This document shows positions 34,770 through 41,976 of a DNA stretch of 64,000 nt, one piece after another. Position 1 is the first letter of the stretch. Each line of letters opens with the position of its first letter. The stretch spans positions 4,402,001 through 4,466,000 of the forward strand of contig NZ_CP070969.1 in assembly GCF_017086365.1 (NCBI RefSeq), in the 5' to 3' direction. Below the pieces are notes generated by a model, which saw only the letters and a list, made by a program, of their open reading frames with translations, made no database searches and was not told the DNA's origin. The position numbers were made by a program, and so were the translations under genes. The DNA comes from Paenibacillus tianjinensis (GTDB lineage Bacteria > Bacillota > Bacilli > Paenibacillales > Paenibacillaceae).

Positions 34770-35807
34770 ATGAACGATCTGTTCACACCTTATGAGCTAA
34801 AGGATTTAAAGCTGAAAAACCGTGTGGTTATGCCTCCTATGTGCCAATATTCAGTTACGGCTAAGGACGGGATTGCTACGGATTGGCATTATAACCACTA
34901 CGTAAGCCGGGCCGTCGGCGGAACCGGACTGATCATCATAGAAATGACCGACGTAGATCCGGATGGCCGGATTACAGATTATGATCTGGGCATCTGGTCG
35001 GATGAGCATATTGCCGGCTTGGCGAGAATTGTAGACGCCTGCCATGCCTATGGCGCTAAAGTGGGGATTCAAATTGCCCATGCCGGACGCAAAGCCGAAG
35101 ACGCAGCAGTGCCTGTGTCCTCCTCCCCGATCCCGTTCGATGATAAATCCAAAACACCGCGTGAACTGACAACGGCGGAAGTGAAAGAAATGGTGAACAA
35201 ATTCCAGGCAGGTGTAAGACGGGCAGTTCAGGCCGGTTTCGATGTCATTGAACTGCACGGCGCCCACGGCTATCTGATCCACCAGTTCCACTCGCCGCTG
35301 ACAAACCGCAGAACCGATGAATACGGCCAGGACCTTACTTTGTTCGGAAAAGAAGTCATCGCTGCCGCCAAACGTGAAATACCGGAAGGTATGCCGCTCA
35401 TTATGCGCATCTCGGCACAGGAATATGTTGAAGGCGGCTACGGCATCAAGGAGAGTCTTGCTATTGGCGCAGCCTATAAGGAAGCGGGAGCGGATATTTT
35501 CCATATCAGCGCCGGCGGTGAAGGAGCGATTGCTGCTGCAGGCAGACCGGGTACACATGCAGCCTATCAGGTTCCGCTTGCACGGGCCTTCAAGCAGGAG
35601 CTGGCAGTTCCGGTAATTGCTGTCGGCCGGCTGGATGAAGCAGCGCTCGCCAACGCGGTTATCGGCAATGAGGATGCTGATCTGATAGCTGTGGGCCGGG
35701 GGATGCTGAGAAATCCTTACTGGACGCTGGAGGCCGGCGTACAGCTAGGCAAAGAAGCCGGTGTTCCAAAGCAGTATACATTTGGTTTCCCGAGAGTCCA
35801 CAACTAA
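34770..35807 (+). CDS. namA: NADPH dehydrogenase, Old Yellow Enzyme family (NamA/YqjM)
   Basis: A 345-residue FMN enzyme that reduces activated C=C bonds of enones and nitro compounds. It opens LFTPYELKDLKLKNRVVMPPM, followed by the cysteine of MCQYS that tunes the flavin in YqjM-type enzymes. HAGRKA, the substrate-binding HGAHGYLIHQFHSPLTNRR and AVGRG/ARNPYW-like phosphate-site motifs follow. It is monocistronic or paired with the marR gene 144 bases downstream. Such enzymes often answer oxidative or electrophile stress. Confidence 0.93.
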   Translation: MNDLFTPYELKDLKLKNRVVMPPMCQYSVTAKDGIATDWHYNHYVSRAVGGTGLIIIEMTDVDPDGRITDYDLGIWSDEHIAGLARIVDACHAYGAKVGIQIAHAGRKAEDAAVPVSSSPIPFDDKSKTPRELTTAEVKEMVNKFQAGVRRAVQAGFDVIELHGAHGYLIHQFHSPLTNRRTDEYGQDLTLFGKEVIAAAKREIPEGMPLIMRISAQEYVEGGYGIKESLAIGAAYKEAGADIFHISAGGEGAIAAAGRPGTHAAYQVPLARAFKQELAVPVIAVGRLDEAALANAVIGNEDADLIAVGRGMLRNPYWTLEAGVQLGKEAGVPKQYTFGFPRVHN

Positions 35808-35951
35808 GCCGGGAGCTAAACTGTTCTAGTCTACAGAGCACACGGCGTTCAGTCAGTCGGGCTTCTTTTCTCGCAACCTGCGGGGTGATGATGGTATAAT
35901 GGATACTACTAAATTTCATGTGCCGGCATACACCGGGAGAGGATTTTGCAG

Positions 35952-36386
35952 ATGAAGAATAACCTGGAGGATGAGCTGATTACCAGCTGGTTGTCTCTGA
36001 CTCATATACAGATGAATGTGGCGAATGAACTTGAAGCGAGGCTGCAGGAGAATTATCAGCTGTCCCTGAAGGAATTCTACCTGCTGCTCTTTCTCTCCGA
36101 GGCTCCGGAGAAGAAGCTGAAGCTCCAGCAGCTGGAGGCGATGGTCGGGCTTAGCCAGAGCGCCGTTTCCCGGCTGGTCAGCCGCTTTGAAGCCAAGGGC
36201 TGCGGAGCGCTGGAGCGGAAATCCTGCGACGCTGACCGCAGAAGTATCTATACTTCGCTGACTGCCTACGGGCAGAGCAAGGTAGACCGCGCGCGGGTAA
36301 CCGTGAACGAGGTGCTGGCTGAGGCCTTCCCCCAGAGTGAAACCGCGCAGCTTCTGGAGCAGCTTGCCCGCCCGAAACAGCAATGA
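35952..36386 (+). CDS. MarR-family transcriptional regulator
   Basis: A 144-residue winged-helix regulator: dimer helix at the start, recognition region LKLQQLEAMVGLSQSAVSRLVSRFEAKG and the wing ERKSCDADRRSIYTSLTAYG. The ATG at 35952 is preferred over TTG 35946 because GGGAGAGG is 9 bases from it. It may repress namA through the palindrome at 34684-34699. Cysteines in GCGALERKSC could sense electrophiles; this is inference. Confidence 0.88.
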   Translation: MKNNLEDELITSWLSLTHIQMNVANELEARLQENYQLSLKEFYLLLFLSEAPEKKLKLQQLEAMVGLSQSAVSRLVSRFEAKGCGALERKSCDADRRSIYTSLTAYGQSKVDRARVTVNEVLAEAFPQSETAQLLEQLARPKQQ

Positions 36387-36413
36387 TCTGCTGCTGACCT
36401 GGCAGGATACAAA

Positions 36414-36455
36414 CAAGAACCCGCTGTCCGATTTCTGGGATGGCGGGTTTTCTTG
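36414..36455. terminator. Terminator after the marR gene
   Basis: CAAGAACCCGC pairs with GCGGGTTTTCTTG around a long loop; T-rich on both strands, so it may also stop bceRS transcripts coming the other way. Confidence 0.75.
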
Positions 36456-36662
36456 TTATATTTGTTTATCCAGCATATTTGCTTGAGAGCCTATCTGCTG
36501 ATGCTGCTGGGTATCGGGCTGATGGAGGCTTACGCGGTAAGCTTGGCTGCTGACGGGAACAGCTTGGCTTTTCTGGTTACGAATACGATGTCCCTCACCG
36601 TTGTTTCTACCGTCGTTCTCCTGATCCTGCGCTACCATTCACCGTGTGTCCCGAAAAAATAA
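36453..36662 (+). CDS. Possible small two-helix membrane protein
   Basis: A 69-codon frame (TTG start) with two strongly hydrophobic stretches, YLLMLLGIGLMEAYAV and LTVVSTVVLLILRY, and a basic end CVPKK. It overlaps the end of the kinase gene on the other strand and lacks a clear ribosome binding site, so it may be a chance frame. Its start lies on the terminator tail. Confidence 0.3.
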   Translation: MLYLFIQHICLRAYLLMLLGIGLMEAYAVSLAADGNSLAFLVTNTMSLTVVSTVVLLILRYHSPCVPKK

Positions 36663-37626
36663 TCCGTACCGCCGTCCCCTTGCCCACCTCAGAGGAAATC
36701 TCCACCTCATGCCCCAGCTTGCCGCAGATCTGCTTGACTAGATAAAGGCCCATCCCGGTTGATTCCTGAAAGCTTCGCCCGTTCACACCGGTAAAATACG
36801 GATCGAATACCCGCGGCAGGTCACCGGGGGGAATACCTACCCCCTCATCACGCACCTCAAGCGTGACTCTCCCCTGCTCCTCTGCATAACCATGAAAATG
36901 TACAAATCTGCCTTCCTCTACTGTATAACGCAGAGCATTGGTGATCAGTTGGGTCAGTACAAAAGTCAGCCATTTCTCGTCAGAAGTAATCGTGATGCCG
37001 CTGTCTACGGAAATGGCCGGAAACACCCGTTTGCGGATGAACAGCCGCTTCTGCTCTGAAGTCACACTGCGCACAATGTCTGCAAGTTTCAGCTGCTCTA
37101 CGTAAAAATCATGCTCAAACGTATCCAGCCGGGCGGTGTAGAGCACCGTATCCAGCCCTTTTTTCAGCCGGTCCAACTCGTCGCCGATTGCGGTGAATGG
37201 AGGTCCGTCCTTGTCCTGTATGATCAGATGGATGACCGAGAGCGGTGTCTTCATGCCATGCACCCACTGGTTAATGAAATGGATATGCTCCTCCAGCTTA
37301 TGGCGGTAGCTGTGCAGATCATTCTGATAGAGCCGGAACTGCTGGGTCAGCAGTGTGCGCAGGCTGTCGGCAAGCGGTGAGCTCTGGGCGGGACCGCCTG
37401 ATTCATCAAGCGAGCCCGGCAGCGACTGCAGCCGCTCATAGAAGGAGCGGTTGCTAAGATAACGGTAAGCCAGATATCCCAGCAGCAGGCAAGTGCTGAG
37501 CAGCCCCGCATACAGGCTCACCTCTACCGCACTTCCGCCGTCCAGGCGGTATATGAGTGTGATGATCAGCAATTGGGCTATGTAGACTATGATCAGCGGC
37601 GTCTGTTCCCGCAAAAACAGCTTCAT
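36607..37626 (-). CDS. bceS: BceS-type intramembrane-sensing histidine kinase
   Basis: A 339-residue kinase whose input is just two membrane helices (about residues 12-28 and 37-55) with a loop of a few residues between them, the intramembrane-sensing layout. The phospho-acceptor is in FINQWVHGMKTPLSVIH; N, G1 and G2 boxes (ITNALRYT, RDEGVGIPPGDL, GMGLYLVKQI) follow. BceS kinases are controlled by contact with the BceAB transporter. One base separates it from bceR. Its transporter partner bceAB is 2 kb away across namA-marR. Confidence 0.9.
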   Translation of the reverse strand: MKLFLREQTPLIIVYIAQLLIITLIYRLDGGSAVEVSLYAGLLSTCLLLGYLAYRYLSNRSFYERLQSLPGSLDESGGPAQSSPLADSLRTLLTQQFRLYQNDLHSYRHKLEEHIHFINQWVHGMKTPLSVIHLIIQDKDGPPFTAIGDELDRLKKGLDTVLYTARLDTFEHDFYVEQLKLADIVRSVTSEQKRLFIRKRVFPAISVDSGITITSDEKWLTFVLTQLITNALRYTVEEGRFVHFHGYAEEQGRVTLEVRDEGVGIPPGDLPRVFDPYFTGVNGRSFQESTGMGLYLVKQICGKLGHEVEISSEVGKGTAVRIIFSGHTVNGSAGSGERR

Positions 37627-37627
37627 C

Positions 37628-38326
37628 CTACGCTTCCCCCCAGTCTCCCGTTAACCGGTAGCCTTGACCGCGGACGGTCTGAAGCCCATCCTGGATATCC
37701 AGGACGGCCAGCTTTTTGCGTACCCGGGTGACATAGACATTCAGCGTATTATCATCAACAAACGCCTGTTCATCCCAGATTTTCTCCAGCAGCCGGTCGC
37801 GTGTGACGATTGTGCCGGCTTTTTGCATGAGTTCATCGAGAATTTTCGCTTCGGTGTGGCTAAGCTCAACCTTTGCGCTGCCGCGTGACAGAACCAGCCG
37901 CTCTACATCTAGCATCAGTCCGGAAACGCTCAGGCTGCGCTCATTGCTCCCCGCGGCATAGGAGCCGTAGGCACGGCGGAGATGGCTTTTGATTTTGGCA
38001 AAGGCAATTTCATAATCAAACGGCTTCGTAATATAATCATCCGCCCCGTTCTCCAGCGCCATGACCTGATCCATTTTACCGTCACGGGCAGAGATGAACA
38101 GAATCGGACAGGTGGAAATCCCGCGGATCTGGCGGCACCAGTAGTAACCGTCGAATTTAGGCAGATTCACATCCAGCAGGACCAGATGCGGCGCATACTG
38201 CTCAAACTCCGCTTTTACCGCATCAAAATTGCGCACCGCCTGCGTCTCATAGCCGAACTTATGAAGATAATTCTGAAGCAGGGTTACCAGACCCTGGTCA
38301 TCCTCAATAATGAATATTTTGAACAT
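37628..38326 (-). CDS. bceR: BceR-type OmpR-family response regulator
   Basis: A 232-residue regulator: receiver domain with acidic IIEDD, phospho-acceptor Asp in LVLLDVNLPKFDGY, KPF lysine, then an OmpR winged helix (LSHTEAKILDELMQK, DDNTLNVYVTRVRKKL). It should bind the TTACATAATTGTAA box in front of bceA. First gene of the bceRS pair, with AGGAGGC-type sequence before the ATG at 38326. Confidence 0.9.
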   Translation of the reverse strand: MFKIFIIEDDQGLVTLLQNYLHKFGYETQAVRNFDAVKAEFEQYAPHLVLLDVNLPKFDGYYWCRQIRGISTCPILFISARDGKMDQVMALENGADDYITKPFDYEIAFAKIKSHLRRAYGSYAAGSNERSLSVSGLMLDVERLVLSRGSAKVELSHTEAKILDELMQKAGTIVTRDRLLEKIWDEQAFVDDNTLNVYVTRVRKKLAVLDIQDGLQTVRGQGYRLTGDWGEA

Positions 38327-38453
38327 AGGAGGCCTCCGGTTGCATCCTTAGCGTAAGCCAAGGGGGTTGCCCATAATATATACAGTCCCTGCAGGCTAGT
38401 CAAATATGAGGTATACTCTTTTAGTAGTTTTTTACATAGGAGGATGATTCTTT

Positions 38454-39221
38454 ATGGATAAACGATTAACATTTAATGAGGATGTGGAGAACTACGACAA
38501 ATGGAGACCCACCTATTGCGAAGAATTATTCGAAGATATTATGGCGTATTCTCAAATTGGGCAGGGTAAAAAGGCACTTGAAATAGGGATTGGAACCGGT
38601 CAGGCAACAAGGCCTTTTTTGAACACGGGGTGTGAATTAACGGCAATTGAATTAGGAAAAGACCTCGCAGCGTACTCAAAATTAAAGTTTCAGGAATATA
38701 AAAATTTCACGGTATGCAACACTGCCTTTGAGGAATTTGAATATCCGGATGACAGTGTAGATCTAGTTTATTCCGCCACTGCATTTCATTGGATTCCTGA
38801 AGCAACAAGTTATCCAAAAGTCTCTAAATTATTGAAAACCAATGGAACACTGGCATTATTCTGGAACCGGCCGTTTGTAGCACGGGAAAATGACGAATTA
38901 CATCAGAACATTCAAAGCATATATCAAAAATACAGACCTGCTAATACCAAAATAATTGAAAATGACACTGAACGATATAATTACATCTTAAAGACTATTC
39001 AAGGTTATGGATTTAGGAATGTTGTGTTTAAGTTATATCATTTAACCAGAAGATTTCCTTCGGCCGACTATATCGCATTATTGAATTCTTATTCAGACCA
39101 TAGAAGTATGCCATCCGCTGCAAAAGAAGGGTTGGAGGCTGAGATTAAAGAAGCCATTATGAATTTTGGAGATGTACTAAGTGTCTATGATACTATCGAC
39201 TTGTATTTAGCCAGAAAATGA
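38454..39221 (+). CDS. Class I SAM-dependent methyltransferase
   Basis: A 255-residue protein with the opening NYDKWRPTYCEELFEDIM, motif I ALEIGIGTGQATRPFL, acidic loop AIELGKDL and VDLVYSATAFHWIPE, the pattern of ubiquinone/trans-aconitate-type small-molecule methyltransferases. The gene is visibly richer in A and T than its neighbours (many AAA, ATT and TTA codons), which suggests recent horizontal acquisition. GGAGGA precedes the ATG. Substrate unknown. Confidence 0.85.
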   Translation: MDKRLTFNEDVENYDKWRPTYCEELFEDIMAYSQIGQGKKALEIGIGTGQATRPFLNTGCELTAIELGKDLAAYSKLKFQEYKNFTVCNTAFEEFEYPDDSVDLVYSATAFHWIPEATSYPKVSKLLKTNGTLALFWNRPFVARENDELHQNIQSIYQKYRPANTKIIENDTERYNYILKTIQGYGFRNVVFKLYHLTRRFPSADYIALLNSYSDHRSMPSAAKEGLEAEIKEAIMNFGDVLSVYDTIDLYLARK

Positions 39222-39273
39222 GTTGTTCCCGTTTCGATTCATTAATAACTCCATATTGCTGTCCTCACAAAGT

Positions 39274-39312
39274 AAAAAGCCGTCCTTCCGGTTCAATCCG
39301 GTAGGAACGGCT
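39274..39312 (-). terminator. Terminator of the AIM24-family gene
   Basis: AGCCGTTCCTACCGG and CCGGAAGGACGGCT form a long stem; TTTTTAC follows on the minus strand. Confidence 0.85.
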
Positions 39313-39329
39313 GATTAACTTGTTGCAGG

Positions 39330-40124
39330 CTATCTGCCGTCCAGCAGATTGCCCAGGCCGCCGAGGATGCTGCCCTCTTCCTTGCGTCCAGAATTGCCTG
39401 CAGCAGACAGAATGCGGTCTGCCATCCGGCTGAACGGCAGTGACTGCACCCATACCTTGCCCGGTCCGCGCAGGGTGGCGAAGAACAGGCCTTCACCGCC
39501 GAACAGCGCTGTTTTTACACCTTTGACGAATTCGATATTGTACTCCACCGATGAAGTCATAGCGACCAGACAGCCGGTATCAAGCTTAATGGTCTCCCCT
39601 GGCTGAAGGGTCCGCTCCATTACGTAACCACCGGAATGAACGAAGGAGAGGCCGTCTCCCTCCAGCTTTTGCATAATAAAGCCTTCCCCCCCGAAGAACC
39701 CTACGCCCAGCTTGCGCTGGAATTCGATCCCCACAGACACCCCTTTGGCTGCACAGAGGAACGCATCCTTTTGACAGATGATCTTCCCGTTATACTGCTG
39801 CAGGTCGAGCGGGATGATTTTGCCCGGATAAGGGGCGGCAAAGGTTACACTCTTCCGTCCATACCCCCCGGTGTGAGTAAAGAGGGTCATAAAAAGGCTT
39901 TCTCCAGTCAGTATACGTTTACCCGCGCCCATCAGCTTACCCATCAGCCCGCTCCCACGCTGGGAACCCGAGCCGTCGCCAAAAATTGTCTCCATGGTGA
40001 TCTCCGGGTCCATCATCATAAAGCTGCCCGCTTCCGCAATTACGCTCTCTCCGGGATCAAGCTGCACCTCTACACACTGAATTTCTTCACCCATAATGAC
40101 ATAATCGATTTCGTGAGCACTCAT
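39330..40124 (-). CDS. AIM24/TIGR00266-family protein
   Basis: A 264-residue protein with the beta-rich repeats of the family: VEVQLDPGESVIAEAGSFMMM near the start, GGEGFIMQKLEGDG and FGGEGLFFATLRGPGKVWVQS later. The protein family is widespread and soluble, with no agreed function. TAGGAGGA precedes the ATG at 40124. Single gene with its own terminator. Confidence 0.88.
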   Translation of the reverse strand: MSAHEIDYVIMGEEIQCVEVQLDPGESVIAEAGSFMMMDPEITMETIFGDGSGSQRGSGLMGKLMGAGKRILTGESLFMTLFTHTGGYGRKSVTFAAPYPGKIIPLDLQQYNGKIICQKDAFLCAAKGVSVGIEFQRKLGVGFFGGEGFIMQKLEGDGLSFVHSGGYVMERTLQPGETIKLDTGCLVAMTSSVEYNIEFVKGVKTALFGGEGLFFATLRGPGKVWVQSLPFSRMADRILSAAGNSGRKEEGSILGGLGNLLDGR

Positions 40125-40248
40125 TCCTGTTTCCTCCTAAGTGTTTGTTGAGTACAGCTCCCAGACTTCCTGCATTTCTATGATGTTTGAATGAGATATA
40201 TACGTTCAGTGCAGAGGGACGGTTCCTGATTATCAATGAAAAAAGAAA

Positions 40249-40287
40249 CAAAAAGAGGCCTGCCGGAATCTAATCCAGCTGGCCTCT
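40249..40287 (-). terminator. Terminator of yitT-like gene
   Basis: AGAGGCC and GGCCTCT pair with further inner pairing (CCAGC..), and TTTTTG follows on the minus strand, 40 bases after the stop at 40327. Confidence 0.75.
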
Positions 40288-40326
40288 CATCATGGACCCT
40301 GTGACACAGGGTTAACTTTGCATTAT

Positions 40327-40998
40327 TCACATCACTGTACCATCGTGCGGCTTGCCCAGCTTCGGTTGAAGCTTCGGCACTTTGCTCAGCTTCGCTCTGC
40401 CGAAAGAAGTGGTAAAGGTGATTACATAACCGGCAACTACCACGGCCATCACCGTATACAGCGTCTCCTTAACCGGCATGTAGAAAAGCGACAAGGCCAG
40501 AACAATGACATCCATCAGGATGAATACAGTACCTACCTTAATTCCCTTCCATTCACTGATCAGCAGCGATAAGATATCATCACCGCCGCTCGCCCCGCCG
40601 CCGCGCAGGACCAATCCCGCTCCTAGACCTGTCAGTACACCGGACAACAACGCCGCAAGCGGCAAGTTATCCTGCAAGTTGATCACCCATCCGGAATAGC
40701 GTTCCATCAGTCCATAGAACAGCGTGAAGGCTCCTACGGAGATGAAGGTGTTGACCACGAACGATTTTCCTTTGAATATCACTGCGATTAGAAGTACTGG
40801 AATGTCTAAGAGTAGTGTAGATAATGAAGGCGAAATTCCTAAAACGTATTTGCCGAGCAGTGCCAGGCCGACAAACCCGCCCTCGGTCAAATGATTCTGA
40901 TAATTAATGTGATAATAAGTAAACGCTAATAGCAAAGTTCCGGACAAAATAACGGTGAGTCGTAGCGGCAAACTTGTGCCACTGTTGTGATTCCTCAT
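40327..40998 (-). CDS. YitT-family membrane protein without DUF2179 tail
   Basis: A 223-residue protein with about five membrane helices and the YitT core GLGAGLVLRGGGASGGDDIL. Usual members are about 280 residues with a C-terminal cytoplasmic DUF2179 domain; here the chain ends soon after the last helix (VPKLQPKLGKPHDGTVM), so that domain is absent. AAGGGGAG precedes the ATG. A second small frame with a strong ribosome binding site overlaps its start. Function of the family is unknown. Confidence 0.85.
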   Translation of the reverse strand: MRNHNSGTSLPLRLTVILSGTLLLAFTYYHINYQNHLTEGGFVGLALLGKYVLGISPSLSTLLLDIPVLLIAVIFKGKSFVVNTFISVGAFTLFYGLMERYSGWVINLQDNLPLAALLSGVLTGLGAGLVLRGGGASGGDDILSLLISEWKGIKVGTVFILMDVIVLALSLFYMPVKETLYTVMAVVVAGYVITFTTSFGRAKLSKVPKLQPKLGKPHDGTVM

Positions 40999-41083
40999 AC
41001 AGGTCTCCCCTTATCGTAGATGGCGGCTTAGACGTCACCGGTGCCTCTACGAGGGTCATACCAGAGGAGCTATTCCTTCGCAT
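40904..41083 (-). CDS. Possible upstream frame overlapping yitT-like start
   Basis: A 59-codon frame (MRRNSSSGMTLVEAPV...) with GGGAAGGGAG 6 bases before its ATG. It runs 95 bases into the membrane-protein gene in another frame. It could be a translated leader that affects yitT expression, or chance. The remaining gene-free stretch 41084-41331 shows a small tandem repeat and a candidate TATAAT at 41257-41262 on the minus strand. Confidence 0.3.
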   Translation of the reverse strand: MRRNSSSGMTLVEAPVTSKPPSTIRGDLYEESQQWHKFAATTHRYFVRNFAISVYLLSH

Positions 41084-41181
41084 ACAATACTCCCTTCCCT
41101 TGTGAGAGGCGGCTTCGTCAATGAACAACGTACGCACATTCTACAGGGAAGCTAAGTATAAGACAGATCATAACGTTTCCA

Positions 41182-41211
41182 AATCGTCCTTTGGGGAATC
41201 GTCCTTCGGGG
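41182..41211. repeat. Two 15-bp tandem repeats
   Basis: AATCGTCCTTTGGGG followed at once by AATCGTCCTTCGGGG, one substitution apart, in the leader of the yitT-like gene. Confidence 0.7.
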
Positions 41212-41331
41212 ACACATGGTATCCTGATCCTTTCTCTAATTTAATAAGTTCTGAATAGATTATACCACGCCGCAGGTACTCTCTAAACATTTTTCCAGTA
41301 AAATAATTCACGAACTGTGTAAAATCTGCGG

Positions 41332-41832
41332 CTATTCCTGATTACGCAGCAAACGGTTGACTGTCTCTCGCCGGACGCCGATCAATTGGCCAATTTCTTC
41401 CTGTGTTAACAGATCTGTTAGCTGTGCGCCATGCGCATATTCATTCATCCAGCGGGTCAGCAGATCCATCCGCTCAGCCGGCGATCCAACTGTAAGATGA
41501 TCTACCCGCGTCTGCATAAAACGCACCTTTTCCTGGAGCAGAAGTGCAATCTCCATGACTTTCCCCGGATTCTCACGCAGCTCGCGGTACCATTCCGCAG
41601 CCGGAATGACTTCAACCTCGCTTTTCATCATCGCGACAGCTGTTCCATGCGCCTCCTTTGGCGAAATGAGGGAATGGTGGGGAACGGTCTCGCCGGGATA
41701 CAGAAGGTTAAACAGCACCATATTCCCGTTCTCATGCAGCCTTGTTACTTTAAACAGCCCGCTTTTCACCCGATACAGATAATCGCAGCTGTCTCCCTGT
41801 CGGAACAAGGCTTCCCCTTTATGCAGAATCAT
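41332..41832 (-). CDS. Short Crp/Fnr-family regulator
   Basis: A 166-residue protein that starts partway into the cyclic-nucleotide-binding beta-roll (ILHKGEALFRQGDSCDYLYRVKSGLFKV) and ends in a Crp helix-turn-helix (LTQEEIGQLIGVRRETVNRLLRNQ). Typical members have about 220 residues, so the first strands and perhaps the wing are missing. No cysteine cluster is present; a single cysteine lies in DSCDY. GAGAGAGCGAG precedes the ATG. It precedes the yitT-like gene by 330 bases. Confidence 0.75.
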   Translation of the reverse strand: MILHKGEALFRQGDSCDYLYRVKSGLFKVTRLHENGNMVLFNLLYPGETVPHHSLISPKEAHGTAVAMMKSEVEVIPAAEWYRELRENPGKVMEIALLLQEKVRFMQTRVDHLTVGSPAERMDLLTRWMNEYAHGAQLTDLLTQEEIGQLIGVRRETVNRLLRNQE

Positions 41833-41912
41833 CTCGCTCTCTCCTTTAGCTTCACTTTATATATATTGGTCATTATACAGAAATACGCCTGAAAAATGCA
41901 GCAGACTACAAC

Positions 41913-41959
41913 AAAAAACTGCGGGCAGCAGAAAGGTGTCTGATGTCCCGCAGTTTTTT
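41913..41959. terminator. Bidirectional terminator after fruA
   Basis: AAAAAACTGCGGG and CCCGCAGTTTTTT form a 13-bp stem with A and T flanks, 18 bases after the fruA stop. Confidence 0.85.
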
Positions 41960-41976
41960 ATTGTGATTAATGAGAT

